Positions 49,978 to 59,786 of a stretch of DNA of 64,000 nucleotides are shown here, one piece after another. This DNA is from Diaphorobacter aerolatus. GTDB taxonomy: Bacteria; Pseudomonadota; Gammaproteobacteria; Burkholderiales; Burkholderiaceae_C. Position 1 is the first letter of the stretch. Each line of letters starts with the position of its first letter. The position numbers and the translations under genes were made by a program. The DNA lies in NCBI RefSeq assembly GCF_014489535.1, contig NZ_CP060783.1:3865501-3929500 (forward strand). The letters run 5' to 3'. The notes beneath the pieces were generated by a model. It saw nothing but the letters and a program-made list of their open reading frames with translations, was not told the DNA's origin and searched no databases.

Positions 49978-52437
49978 TCACCGCGCTCCGGTGAGCTGCT
50001 CCGTGACCGGATCTGAACCGTCCGGTGTGTTCTGTACGGGAGAGGTCACCGACGTGGTCGCTGGTGGCGAGAGATACAGTCCCGCGTCGCGCAGCGCCTT
50101 GAGGATTGTGAACAGCAGGTCGCTGCGCACGCCGCCGGTGCTGCGCGGATTGCCGATGTAGCCGATGCACAGGAAGGTCAGCGTTCCGTTCTGGATGCCT
50201 TCGAGCTGCACGATGGGCGCGGGCGTGTCCTGGATTGCGGGGTGTCCGGTGTAGGCCGCGAGAATGATTTCGCGCATGCGTTCGGTGTCGGTATCGAGCG
50301 GCGCGGGCAGGCGCATCAGTACACGGCCCGGCGCGCCGGACGTGGTCATGTTACGCACGGGTTTAGTGATGAATTCGGAGTTCGGCACGATCATGGTCGA
50401 GCGGTCGAAAAGCTGGATTTCCGTGGCGCGTACGTTCACGCGGCGCACGTCGCCCTCGGTGTCGCCGAGCATCACCCAGTCGCCCACGCGCACCGGGCGT
50501 TCGGCCAGCAGGATCAATCCCGAAATGAAGTTCTGCACGATGGCCTGCAGGCCGAAACCGATACCCACGGAGAGCGCGCTCGCGACCCATGCAATGCGCT
50601 CCACGCTGATGCCCAGGCCTGCGAGCGCGGCTGAGATGACCACCACCGCGCAGACATAGCCGAGCAGGGTGGTGATCGAGCTTTGCATTCCGGCTTCGAG
50701 CGAGGTATTGGGAAAATACCGGTTGGCCAGCCAGCGCTTGAACACATGGATCGCGAGAAAGCCCAGCGCCATCACCGCCACCGCCGTCATCAGGGCTTGC
50801 GGTGCGATGGTGAAGTCGCCGATCTTGAGGTTGTGATCGACCGAGGTGCCGCGACGGAACACCTCGTCGGGCGAGGTGCCAAATGGCGCGAAGAGCGCGA
50901 TGACCATGTAGAAGAACAGCAGTACGCGCAGCACGCCCGACGTCAGCACGGCGGCCTGATCGAGCAGCTTGGCGTCGAGCCCGAGCGCCTCATGCAGGCG
51001 CGCGCCGACACCGCCCCGGGAGGAGATCAGCGTATCGCACAGGTCATCAGCGAGCTTGAAGACCAGATACATGGTGGACACAACGACGATCGACCAGACC
51101 AGTTGCCTTGCCATCGTCGCCGAAAGCGCCACGAAGCCGAAGGCGAGCGAGGCGACGATGGCAATCAGCGCAATGGCCGCGGCCGCGGCGAGCAGGCCGA
51201 ACCACCACGGGCGAATCACCGGCTGCGCGGCTGCGCGAGCCTCCTGCTTGCCATTCTTGTCCTCGGCGTCCGCGGCCTCTTCGGCGTCACCCTGTGCCCG
51301 CAGGTCGCGCAGATGCCTCATCGATGCGAGCGTGATGGCTGCGACCGTCAGCGAAAAGACGATATGCACCAGCACCTCGGACGAGATGCTCACTCCCGAC
51401 AACGCGCTGATCTGCGTGGCAAGTCCGCCCAGTGCCGAAGAAAGCGCAAACCACCACGGGAACGGGCTCAGGTGGCGTGCCATTTCGTCCGGGATGGGCA
51501 GCAGCCGCCAGGTCGGGCGCTTGGCCGAGAGCAGTCCGTGGCCGAGCGCGATGACGTAGGAAGCGTAGGCCGCCATCTGCACGCAGATGGTCTCGAGCGC
51601 GCGCAGGCGCTCGTCGGCCGCTGCATTCATGAGGATGCCATTCCAGGCGAGCTTGACCGCCAGGGTCACGATCAACACATTGAGCACCACGGCGGTCGCA
51701 AGCATCAGCGTGCGCCGCAGTCGCCCCGAGGGCAGGCGTGCGGGCAGCACCCGCACCAGCATGCGCTCCGCCGCCCAGGTGCCGCCGATCAGCAGCGCGA
51801 GCGCGCCCAGCATGTGCAGAACGAAGTTGTTGCGCTTGCGAGGCGTGGAAGTCGCCTCGATCACGGCGACCCGCAAGTCCTCGCCCAACTCCTGGAGTCG
51901 CAACTGATCGCTGCGCATGCCGCTCTTCCACTGCCGCCAGAAGGCCGGCGACAGGGGTGATTCCACGCGCGCCGTGAGTGCCGCCTGGAACTGCGCGCGG
52001 CGTTGCTTGAGGATGTCGGCGCTGCGCTGCCCGGTGTCCACGCTGATGAGCCGCGCGAGCTTCAGGTCCGAGTCCACCAGCGTGCGCTGCTTGTTCAACG
52101 TGCTGCGCTGTTCGGCGACGTCGGGCGCGTCGGCGGGCGTGGCACCATCAGGCGTTGGGCCGAGACCGGCAAGTCGCGAGTCGAGATCTGCGAGTTGCTC
52201 GGTGCGCTGTTTGACGATGCGGTCGGCCTCGGTGCCGATCACCATGAGTTGCGACAGCAGCTTGCGCGCGTCGACTTCCTCGTTGAGCTTGACGGGAATG
52301 CTCTCGAGTTGCTTGCGCAGATCATCGGGCTGTGGGAGCGGCGGGTCGGCTTCGTCGCTGGTCTTGCCAGCGCCCGGTGAGGACGCGGTGGTGGCCCGGG
52401 GTGCTGCGGGCGGGTCTGCGGCAAGCACGGAAGACAC
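49978..52437 (-). CDS. Large mechanosensitive channel, MscS family with DUF3772 domain
   Basis: An 819-residue (at least) inner-membrane protein. A periplasmic DUF3772-type region (about 30-190, rich in Leu/Arg/Gln) is followed by about ten membrane helices and the MscS core, with the pore helix around ALSVGIGFGLQAIVQNFISG and the beta domain ERPVRVGDWVMLGDTEGDVRR. The start is doubtful. GTG 52437 would cut through an evident signal peptide whose hydrophobic part (RALWLSLTLFAALFLS) lies just upstream in frame with no start codon. A missing C in the run 52507-52510 would link it to an ATG at 52571. Confidence 0.85.
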   Translation of the reverse strand: MSSVLAADPPAAPRATTASSPGAGKTSDEADPPLPQPDDLRKQLESIPVKLNEEVDARKLLSQLMVIGTEADRIVKQRTEQLADLDSRLAGLGPTPDGATPADAPDVAEQRSTLNKQRTLVDSDLKLARLISVDTGQRSADILKQRRAQFQAALTARVESPLSPAFWRQWKSGMRSDQLRLQELGEDLRVAVIEATSTPRKRNNFVLHMLGALALLIGGTWAAERMLVRVLPARLPSGRLRRTLMLATAVVLNVLIVTLAVKLAWNGILMNAAADERLRALETICVQMAAYASYVIALGHGLLSAKRPTWRLLPIPDEMARHLSPFPWWFALSSALGGLATQISALSGVSISSEVLVHIVFSLTVAAITLASMRHLRDLRAQGDAEEAADAEDKNGKQEARAAAQPVIRPWWFGLLAAAAAIALIAIVASLAFGFVALSATMARQLVWSIVVVSTMYLVFKLADDLCDTLISSRGGVGARLHEALGLDAKLLDQAAVLTSGVLRVLLFFYMVIALFAPFGTSPDEVFRRGTSVDHNLKIGDFTIAPQALMTAVAVMALGFLAIHVFKRWLANRYFPNTSLEAGMQSSITTLLGYVCAVVVISAALAGLGISVERIAWVASALSVGIGFGLQAIVQNFISGLILLAERPVRVGDWVMLGDTEGDVRRVNVRATEIQLFDRSTMIVPNSEFITKPVRNMTTSGAPGRVLMRLPAPLDTDTERMREIILAAYTGHPAIQDTPAPIVQLEGIQNGTLTFLCIGYIGNPRSTGGVRSDLLFTILKALRDAGLYLSPPATTSVTSPVQNTPDGSDPVTEQLTGAR

Positions 52438-52704
52438 GCTCAGGAACAGTGCCGCAAACAGTGTGAGGCTCAGCCAGAGCGCGCGCAGTCGCAGGGCCGC
52501 GAATCCGGGGAACTGGAGCCAATGGTCGCAGAAGCGGCAGGCGAATTTTCGGCGGAAGTCCGGTGTGGCATGCGTGCGGTTGGGGCAAACGGGCAGACAG
52601 CTACTCTAGCGCCCTCGGCTGACGCCCGGCGTAGGCAAATGGCGGACAAGGGTTTTGAGCCCCGCCATTGCCATCTTTCCTGCGCTGTTCGCGACTCGTC
52701 GCTG

Positions 52705-53462
52705 TCAGGCTGCGGGGCTGAACAGATCCACGCGATCAGTGATGATGCAATCCGTGCCGATGTCGAGCAGGCGCTGGGCTTCCCATTCATCGTTGACGGT
52801 GTAGCTGCTGCAGCGCATGCCTGCCGCGTGCACGCGCCTGACCAATTCCGCATCCCAGAGTGCGTGGTTCAGCACCATCGCGACGCAGCCGAGTTCCTGC
52901 GCGATCCGGATGTCGGCCTCGCCCGTGCCATCGGACCATTTGTCGACCAGCAGCCCGCGCGGAATGTCGGGCGCGGCGGCCTTTGCGCCGCGCAGCGAAT
53001 CGGGTTTGAACGAGGTGAACAGCGGCGGCACGGCTTCGCGGGCCAGATGCGATTCATGAGTTCGCCGCTCGCGAAGCCCGTGCGCTCTTCCTGGCCCGGC
53101 GTGGGTTTGATTTCCACGTTCAGATGCAGGTGATTGGCAAGGCACCAGCGTGCCAGGGCTTCGAGTGTCGGCAGGTTCTCACCGGCAAACGAACGCGAAT
53201 GCCAGGCGCCCGCGTCGAGCTGTGCCAGCTCGCCCATCGTGCGATCACTTCCCGTGCCCTCGGCATTGGTGGTGCGCTTGAGGTCGGTGTCGTGCATCAG
53301 GAACAGCACGCCGTCCTTGCTGAGCTTGGCGTCGCATTCGAACATGCGGTAGCCGTAGCTTGCTCCCATGCGAAACGCCACCATGGTGTTCTCGGGCGCG
53401 AGCTTGCCTGCGCCTCGGTGCGCAACCCAGCGCGGATAGGGCCAGGCGGCCAGGGAGGTCAT
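52705..53462 (-). CDS. ugpQ: Glycerophosphodiester phosphodiesterase UgpQ (one-base frameshift in the sequence)
   Basis: Cytoplasmic enzyme that splits glycerophosphodiesters into glycerol 3-phosphate and an alcohol. It has VAHRGAGKLAPENT with the first catalytic His, FECDAKLSKDGVLFLMHD with the metal-binding Glu, Asp and second His, and LNVEIKPTPG. The C-terminal half (PPLFTSFKPDSLRG, CIITDRVDLF) is in a second frame. One more base in the run 53040-53042 joins them into a 252-residue protein. It is the last gene of the ugp operon; its ATG overlaps the TGA of the VOC gene. Confidence 0.9.
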
Positions 53463-53809
53463 ACGCGTTCTCCAAACTTGATCAGATTGCCGTGCGGATC
53501 GATCACGTAAAGCTCGCGCATGCCCCATTCACGATCCTGCGGCGGCTTGAGCGCGAGGCCGCGCGCTGTGAAATCGGCATGCAGCGCGTCGGTATCGCCA
53601 CGCACATAGCACGATGAAAGGCGAGGCAATTCGGTGTTGTCGCCGCACGGCCAGAAATGGAGTTCGCAACCGTCGCGCTCGACGATCAGATATGTTCCAG
53701 GCATCGAGAGCGCCGTGCGAAAGCCGAGCTTGTGAACGTAGAAGCTCTCGCTGACCGCAAGATCCGGCGAAGGGAGTACCGGAACCGTGGAATGAATCAG
53801 CGATGCCAT
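53459..53809 (-). CDS. VOC (glyoxalase/bleomycin-resistance) family protein
   Basis: A 116-residue protein with the paired beta-alpha-beta-beta-beta fold of the vicinal oxygen chelate family: STVPVLPSPDLAVSESFYV at the start and ELYVIDPHGNLIKFGE at the end. Substrate and metal are unknown. It sits between ugpC and ugpQ with a four-base overlap (ATGA) to ugpQ, so it is coupled to the ugp operon; a link to glycerol-phosphate metabolism is only an inference. ATG 53809 (MASLIHSTV) is preferred over a TTG five codons upstream. Confidence 0.82.
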   Translation of the reverse strand: MASLIHSTVPVLPSPDLAVSESFYVHKLGFRTALSMPGTYLIVERDGCELHFWPCGDNTELPRLSSCYVRGDTDALHADFTARGLALKPPQDREWGMRELYVIDPHGNLIKFGERV

Positions 53810-53833
53810 GGTCGTCCCTGTCAAGCGGGCACG

Positions 53834-54850
53834 TCAGATGCGTTTGCCGGTCGCCGCGTCGAAGCCGTGAATGCGGTCGGGGCGCGGCGTGACGTGGATG
53901 AGGTCGCCATTGTTCGGCATGAACGTGCCTTCCTCGACACGCACGGTGAGCAGTTCGTCGCCGCCACCTTGCACGCGGCCATAGATCAGGCGTTCGGCGC
54001 CCAGCAGTTCGACCGTGTCGACGATGACGGGCCAGCCGCTGTTGGGCGTGACGTCCAGATGCTCGGGACGAATGCCGAAGATCGTGCCGTCCCGGCCGCC
54101 CGGTGCGCTCTTGAGCAGGTTCATCGGCGGCGAGCCGATGAAGCTCGCGACAAAGGTCGATGCCGGCGTGTGATAGACCTCTTCGGGCGTGCCGAATTGT
54201 TCGACGCGGCCACCGTTCATCACGATCATGCGCTGCGCGAGCGTCATCGCCTCGACCTGATCGTGGGTGACGAACAGACTGGTGATGCCGAGCTGGTTAT
54301 GGCGTTTCTGGATTTCGATGCGTGTCTGCGCGCGCAGCTTGGCGTCGAGGTTGGAGAGCGGTTCGTCGAACAGGAACACCTGCGGATTGCGCACGATGGC
54401 GCGGCCCATGGCAACGCGCTGACGCTGGCCGCCCGAGAGCTGGCGCGGCTTGCGGTCGAGCAGGTGCGAGAGTTCGAGAATCTTGGCCGCAGCATCGACG
54501 CGCTGCTTGATCTCGTCCTGCGGCACGTTCTTGATCTTCAGGCCGTAGGCCATGTTGTCAAACACGCTCATGTGCGGATAGAGCGCGTAGTTCTGGAACA
54601 CCATGGCGATGTCGCGCTGCGCCGGTTCGAGGTTGTTCACCACGCGATCACCGATCGAGATCGTGCCGCCGGAGATTTCTTCAAGCCCCGCGACCATGCG
54701 CAGCAGCGTCGACTTGCCGCAGCCCGACGGGCCGACGATGACGATGAATTCACCGTCCCTGATTTCTGCGTTGACGCCGTGGATCACTGGCACGGCGGCC
54801 TTGCCGACTCCGTATTGCTTGACGACGTCTTTGAGTGTGATGGATGCCAT
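53834..54850 (-). CDS. ugpC: sn-glycerol-3-phosphate ABC transporter ATP-binding protein
   Basis: The 338-residue ATPase of the MalK/UgpC type. Walker A is [10 protein letters not shown]-loop in [10 protein letters not shown], signature [14 protein letters not shown], Walker [14 protein letters not shown], switch His in FVTHDQ; the C-terminal third is the regulatory TOBE/MalK domain. The neighbours (ugpE, ugpA, ugpB upstream, ugpQ downstream) justify UgpC rather than another sugar ATPase. Confidence 0.95.
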   Translation of the reverse strand: MASITLKDVVKQYGVGKAAVPVIHGVNAEIRDGEFIVIVGPSGCGKSTLLRMVAGLEEISGGTISIGDRVVNNLEPAQRDIAMVFQNYALYPHMSVFDNMAYGLKIKNVPQDEIKQRVDAAAKILELSHLLDRKPRQLSGGQRQRVAMGRAIVRNPQVFLFDEPLSNLDAKLRAQTRIEIQKRHNQLGITSLFVTHDQVEAMTLAQRMIVMNGGRVEQFGTPEEVYHTPASTFVASFIGSPPMNLLKSAPGGRDGTIFGIRPEHLDVTPNSGWPVIVDTVELLGAERLIYGRVQGGGDELLTVRVEEGTFMPNNGDLIHVTPRPDRIHGFDAATGKRI

Positions 54851-54911
54851 ATGAAAAAAATCTTTTGAATTCGTTCTGTGGAAGAGGCGGGCGGGTTCTC
54901 GTGCTGGCGGA

Positions 54912-55762
54912 TTACTTTTCGGTATCCACCAGACCCTTCACGAACCACTTCTGCATCAGAATCACGACGAGCGCGGGCGGCAGCATCGCAATGATGGTGG
55001 TGGCCATGGCCACGTTCCAGTCGATGGCCGCTTCGCCCCGCCAGCCACCATGCGCTTGATGCCGATGACCACGGGATACATGTCTTCCGACGTGGTCATG
55101 AGCAGCGGCCAGAGATACTGGTTCCAGCCGTAGATGAACTGGATCACGAACAGCGCTGCAATCGACGTCTTGGACAGCGGCACCAACACGTCCTTGAAGA
55201 AGCGCATCGGGCCCGCGCCATCGATGCGCGCGGCTTCCACCAGTTCGTCGGGCACGGTCAGAAAGAACTGGCGGAACAGGAACGTGGCGGTCGCCGATGC
55301 GATCAGCGGCAGCGTGAGACCCGCATAGCTGTTGAGCATTCCGAGATCCGCGACCACCTTGTAGGTCGGCAGGATACGCACTTCGACCGGCAGCATCAGC
55401 GTCACGAAGATCGCCCAGAAGCACAGTTGCTTGAACGGAAAGCGGAAGTAGACGATGGCGAATGCCGAAAGCAGCGAGATCGCGATCTTGCCCACGGTGA
55501 TGATCATCGCGGTCACGAAGCTCACCCACATCATGTGCACGAGGCTGGTGTTCGAGCCGATCTTGCCGGAGCCGAACAGCGCGGCCTTGTAGCTCTCGAG
55601 CATATTGGTGCCGGGCCACAGCGGCATCGGCGCCTGCACGATCTCCTGTGCGGTATGGGTGGAGGCGATCAGCGCCAGATAGATGGGAAAGGCCACGATG
55701 GCCACGCCGAGAATCATCACGGCGTGGGACAGCACATCGAGCCAGGGACGTCGGTCAATCAT
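54912..55762 (-). CDS. ugpE: sn-glycerol-3-phosphate ABC transporter permease UgpE (one-base frameshift in the sequence)
   Basis: MalG-type inner-membrane permease of 283 residues after repair. Six helices are seen, with the EAA loop ([18 protein letters not shown]) that docks on UgpC. The last 47 residues ([19 protein letters not shown], ending KGLVDTEK) are in another frame; one more base in the run 55036-55039 restores MVAGGGEAAIDW. It starts two bases after the ugpA stop codon. Confidence 0.92.
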
Positions 55763-55764
55763 GC

Positions 55765-56646
55765 TCAGTACTGCACTTTCTTTTCAACATAACGGAACTG
55801 CACCACGGTCAGCGCTATGACGATGAACATCAGGATCACCGACTGCGCGGCCGAGCCGCCGAGGTCAAGCGCCTTGAAGCCGTCGAGATAGACCTTGTAG
55901 ACCAGGATCGTGGTCGACTGGCCGGGGCCGCCATGCGTGGTCGCGTCGATGATGCCGAAGGTATCGAAGAACGCGTAGACGATGTTGATCACCAGGAGAA
56001 AGAACGTGGTGGGCGACAGGAGCGGCAATTGCACGTTCAGAAAACGGCGCCACGGGCCGGCGCCGTCGATGGCGGCGGCTTCGAGCAGCGACTTGGGGAT
56101 CGATTGCAGGCCCGCGAGAAAGAACAGGAAGTTGTAGGAGATCTGCTTCCACACGGCGGCCATCACGATCAGCGCCATGGCCTGGTTCTCGTTCATGAGA
56201 AAGTTCCAGTTGTAGCCGATGCGCTCCAGAAAATACGACACCACGCCGAGCGATGGTGAGAACATGAACACCCACAGCACACCGGCGATCACCGGCGCGA
56301 CGGCGTAGGGCACGATCAGCAGCGTCTTATAGACCATGGCGAAGCGCACGATGCGGTCCGCGAAAATGGCGAGCGCCAGAGAGATCGCGATGCCGACGCC
56401 CGCAACAAGCACCGAGAAGACGGCGGTGCGATAAAAGGATTCGAGGTAGGACTCATCCTGGAACAGTTGCGCGAAGTTCGCGAACCCCACCCATTCCTTG
56501 CTGAGACCGAATGCATCCTCCATCTGGAAGGATTGCAGGATGGCCTGGGCGGCAGGCCAGAAAAAGAAGACGCCAATGATCACCATCTGCGGCAGCAGCA
56601 GCAACCACGGGAGCCAGGCGGAGCGGAAAAGTACTCGTTTTTCCAT
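55765..56646 (-). CDS. ugpA: sn-glycerol-3-phosphate ABC transporter permease UgpA
   Basis: MalF-type permease of 293 residues with six helices, the EAA loop [16 protein letters not shown] and the periplasmic loop between helices 1 and 2 typical of UgpA. It pairs with UgpE. It is preceded by an attenuator-like hairpin in the 116-base gap after ugpB. Confidence 0.95.
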   Translation of the reverse strand: MEKRVLFRSAWLPWLLLLPQMVIIGVFFFWPAAQAILQSFQMEDAFGLSKEWVGFANFAQLFQDESYLESFYRTAVFSVLVAGVGIAISLALAIFADRIVRFAMVYKTLLIVPYAVAPVIAGVLWVFMFSPSLGVVSYFLERIGYNWNFLMNENQAMALIVMAAVWKQISYNFLFFLAGLQSIPKSLLEAAAIDGAGPWRRFLNVQLPLLSPTTFFLLVINIVYAFFDTFGIIDATTHGGPGQSTTILVYKVYLDGFKALDLGGSAAQSVILMFIVIALTVVQFRYVEKKVQY

Positions 56647-56661
56647 ATGCCTTCAAAAACC

Positions 56662-56693
56662 AAAAAACCGCCGCGACCTTGGTGAGGCCACGG
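56662..56693 (-). terminator. Attenuator-like terminator between ugpB and ugpA
   Basis: On the minus strand CCGTGGCCT, loop CACCA, AGGTCGCGG form a 9-bp stem (two G-U pairs), followed by CGG and TTTTTT. It lies inside the operon, so partial termination would give more UgpB than the membrane subunits. Confidence 0.65.
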
Positions 56694-56718
56694 AGGTATG
56701 AAAAAAGTGATGTGAAAT

Positions 56719-56740
56719 CATGCCGCCCGAGGGCGACATG
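56719..56740 (-). other. Stable hairpin after ugpB
   Basis: On the minus strand CATGTCGCCC, TC, GGGCGGCATG: a 10-bp stem with one G-U pair and a 2-base loop, 22 bases after the ugpB stop. Such stems often protect the 3' end of binding-protein mRNAs. Confidence 0.55.
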
Positions 56741-56762
56741 AACCGCACGCGATGCTTGTTGC

Positions 56763-58079
56763 TTACTTGCCCTTGTTGGCTGCTTCGAAGCGAACCAGCA
56801 GTTCGTCGCCACGCTTGACGATCGCATCGAGCGCGTCCTTGGCCGACTTCTTGCCTGCCCAGACCTGTTCGAGTTCTTCGTCCTCGATGGTGCGGATCTG
56901 CACGTAGTTGCCGAGGCGGATACCGCGCGAGTTGTCGGTCACCTTGCGGATCATCTGGTTCACGGCGGTGTCGGTGCCGGGGTTCTTCTGATAGAAGCCG
57001 GACTTCTCGGTCAACTCGAACGACGCCATGGTCACCGGCAGATAGCCGGTGCGCTGGTGGCTGGCGGCCTGCACCTTGGTCTGCGAGATGAACTCGAAGA
57101 ACTTGGCGACGCCCTTGTATTCCTCGGCCTTCTTGCCGGCCATGACCCACAGCGACGCGCCACCGATCACGGTGTTCTGCGGCGCACCCTTGGCGTCCGG
57201 GTAGTAGGGCAGGTTGGAGATGCCGTAGGCGAACTTGGCGTTCTTGGCGACGTCACCGTAGAAGCCCGACGATGTCTGGATCATCGCGCACTCGCCCGAG
57301 ACGAAAGAAGCCTGTGGCAACGAGCCACGACCCTTGTAGACGAATTCACCGGCCTTGGCCGCCTTCTCGAGATTTTCGATGTGGCGTGTGTGCAGCGGCG
57401 AGTTGATCTTCAGGCGGGCCTTGTAGCCTTCCTTGCCGAGGCCGTTCTGGTGCGTGGCGAACTCCACGTTGTGCCAGGTGGAGAACGATTCAAGCTGCGT
57501 CCAGCCCATCCACGCGAGCGTCATCGGGCAGGTGTGGCCGCTTGCCTTGAGTTTCTTGGCTGCTTCGAACACTTCGGGCCAGGTGGTGGGTGCCTTGTCG
57601 GCATCCAGGCCAGCCTTCTTGAAGGCGTCCTTGTTGTAGTAGAAAACGGTGGTCGAGCTGTTGAACGGGAAGCTCAGCATCTGGCCGTTGGGAGCCGTGT
57701 AATACGAAGCCACGGCGGGGATGTAGGTCTTGGGATCGAACGGCACGCCGCTGTCGGCCAGCACCTTGGCGACCGGCACGGTCGCGCCCTTGGAAGCCAT
57801 CATGGTCGCGGTGCCCACTTCGAACACTTGCAGGATGTGCGGAGCGCCACCCGAGCGGAACGCGGCCACGGCGGCGGTCATGGTCTCGTCATAGGTACCC
57901 TTGTACGTAGGGATGACCTTGTAGTCTTTCTGGCTTTCGTTGAACTGCTTGGCAAGGTCGTTGACCCACTCGTTGTTCACCGCCGTCATCGCGTGCCACC
58001 ACTGAATTTCGGTCTGCGCTTGTGCAGCAATACCAGTGGTTGCGACGAGAGTGGCCAGCGCCAGTTGCTTGATCCGCAT
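56763..58079 (-). CDS. ugpB: sn-glycerol-3-phosphate-binding periplasmic protein
   Basis: The 438-residue substrate-binding protein. A signal peptide (MRIKQLALATLVATTGIAAQA) is followed by EIQWWHAMTAVNNEWVNDL, the UgpB-type start of the mature protein, then YKGTYDETMTAAVAAFRSG and FPFNSSTTVFYYNKDAF. It binds glycerol 3-phosphate and glycerophosphodiesters in characterised homologues. It heads the operon ugpB-A-E-C-VOC-ugpQ and is divergent from serA. I see no full Pho box in front of it. Confidence 0.95.
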   Translation of the reverse strand: MRIKQLALATLVATTGIAAQAQTEIQWWHAMTAVNNEWVNDLAKQFNESQKDYKVIPTYKGTYDETMTAAVAAFRSGGAPHILQVFEVGTATMMASKGATVPVAKVLADSGVPFDPKTYIPAVASYYTAPNGQMLSFPFNSSTTVFYYNKDAFKKAGLDADKAPTTWPEVFEAAKKLKASGHTCPMTLAWMGWTQLESFSTWHNVEFATHQNGLGKEGYKARLKINSPLHTRHIENLEKAAKAGEFVYKGRGSLPQASFVSGECAMIQTSSGFYGDVAKNAKFAYGISNLPYYPDAKGAPQNTVIGGASLWVMAGKKAEEYKGVAKFFEFISQTKVQAASHQRTGYLPVTMASFELTEKSGFYQKNPGTDTAVNQMIRKVTDNSRGIRLGNYVQIRTIEDEELEQVWAGKKSAKDALDAIVKRGDELLVRFEAANKGK

Positions 58080-58234
58080 GTAGGCTCCTAGGGGGTAGAG
58101 GAAGTTGGTTCGAGGCGAGATGGTAACTCGCTCAATGTGACAGGAAGATGTCGTTGTCGCACAGCCGCAGGCCACTCACAACAGGGGAAATCCCGTGAAG
58201 CAGTGCGCTTGCAACGCCTTTTGAAAATGACAGT

Positions 58235-58258
58235 CACAATTGAATGTCACGAATTGTG
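58235..58258. promoter_or_regulatory. Inverted repeat CACAATT-N10-AATTGTG, possible operator
   Basis: Perfect 7-bp arms (58235-58241 and 58252-58258) with a 10-base spacer in the ugpB-serA divergent region. It could bind a dimeric regulator; which one is unknown. Confidence 0.45.
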
Positions 58259-58284
58259 CACTACCGGGACGCGGCTGCATAAGC

Positions 58285-58300
58285 CCCGATTGTCATCGGG
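58285..58300. other. Hairpin upstream of serA
   Basis: CCCGAT, TGTC, ATCGGG: a 6-bp perfect stem. Function unknown. Confidence 0.3.
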
Positions 58301-58311
58301 TCTGCAAGGTT

Positions 58312-58326
58312 TTGTGCGATGCACAA
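58312..58326. promoter_or_regulatory. Palindrome TTGTGC-GAT-GCACAA, possible operator of serA
   Basis: Perfect 6-bp arms with a 3-base centre, 47 bases before the serA ATG. The same TTGTGC half-site occurs at 58254-58259 and a TGTGCGAA copy at 58330-58337. Confidence 0.45.
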
Positions 58327-58372
58327 TGCTGTGCGAATTGCGACACATACATTTGCGGAGAAGGGGCTCGCC

Positions 58373-59604
58373 ATGACTGCCAAGACATCGCTCGACAAAA
58401 GCAAGATAAAGTTTCTGTTGCTCGAGGGAATCCACCCGGCGCGCTCGACGTGCTGCACGCTGCGGGTTACAGCCAGATCGAATCGCTCAAGGGCGCGCTG
58501 CCCGAAGACGAACTCAGGCAACGCATTGCCGATGTGCATTTTCTGGGCATTCGCTCGCGCACCCAGCTCACGGCAGACGTTCTTGCCCACGCGCACAAGC
58601 TGGTGGCCGTCGGCGCGTTTTGCATCGGCACGAACCAGATCGATCTGAAGGCGGCTCGCGAGCACGGGGTGGTCGTCTTCAACGCGCCGTATTCCAACAC
58701 CCGCTCGGTGGCCGAGCTGGTGCTGGCCGAGGCGGTCCTGCTGCTGCGCGGCGTGCCCGCGAAGAACGCCATCGTGCATCGCGGCGGCTGGAGCAAGAGC
58801 GCCGAACATTCGTATGAGACGCGCGGCAAGACGCTGGGCATCGTCGGCTATGGCTCGATCGGCACGCAGCTCTCGGTGCTGGCCGAGTCGCTGGGCATGA
58901 AGGTGATCTTCCATGACGTGGTCAGCAAGCTGCCGCTGGGCAATGCGCGGCAGGTGGGATCGCTCGACGAACTGATGGCGCACAGCGACGTCGTTTCACT
59001 GCACGTGCCCGAGCTGCCGTCCACGCAGTGGATGGTTGGCGCGCCGCAACTCGCGCGCATGAAGCCCGGCGCGATTCTGATCAATGCCTCGCGCGGCACC
59101 GTGGTTGAGATCGATGCGCTCGCGGCGGCGCTGCAGTCCGGCCATGTGGGCGGTGCGGCGGTGGACGTGTTCCCGGTCGAGCCGCGCTCGAACACCGAAG
59201 AGTTCCTGTCACCGCTTCGGGGCATGGAGAACGTGATCCTCACGCCTCACATCGGCGGCTCGACGATGGAGGCGCAGGCCAACATCGGCCTGGAGGTCGC
59301 GGAAAAGCTCGTGAAGTTCAGCGACAACGGCACGACCACCTCGTCGGTGAACTTCCCCGAAGTGGCGCTCCCCGAACACCCGGGCAAGCACCGCCTGCTG
59401 CACATCCACCGCAACGTGCCCGGCGTGCTTTCGCAGATCAACAGCATCATGTCGGACAACCACATCAACATCTCGGCGCAGTACCTGCAAACCAACGAGA
59501 CGCTGGGCTATGTGGTGATCGACCTCGACGCCAAGTCCTCCGATCTGGCGCTCGAAAAGCTCGCGCAGGTGCCGGGAACCATCCGCACGCGCATGTTGTT
59601 CTGA
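58373..59604 (+). CDS. serA: D-3-phosphoglycerate dehydrogenase (one-base frameshift in the sequence)
   Basis: First step of serine synthesis. The start MTAKTSLDKSKIKFLLLEG is in one frame; the rest from GALDVLHAAGYSQIE is in another. One more G in CACCCGGCGCG (run 58438-58439) gives EGIHPGALDVLH and 410 residues, the E. coli SerA length. NAD site GIVGYGSIGTQLS, catalytic His region HIGGSTMEAQANIG, and a C-terminal ACT domain (about 338-410) for serine feedback are all present. The long frame reading in from 58240 is an artefact of the missing base. Confidence 0.93.
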
Positions 59605-59786
59605 CGCGGCCTGGGAAGCGCCCTCTGGGTGGCTTCCCGGCGGATGGCCATGGTTTCCGAGAACCATGCAGGAATGCCGTGGCTCTTGCTGCGGTGCAGC
59701 GGGAAGTAAGCGGCTGACATAAAATCGCACCCCGAGGCACGTGGGCCAGGCCTTTTCGCTGGTTCCACACATCCAGGTTGATCCCC

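Noticed and set aside
58227..58261. A Pho box in front of ugpB, expected from the E. coli ugp operon
   Set aside because: Only one CTGTCAT half-site is present on the correct strand; the second repeat at an 11-base distance does not match.
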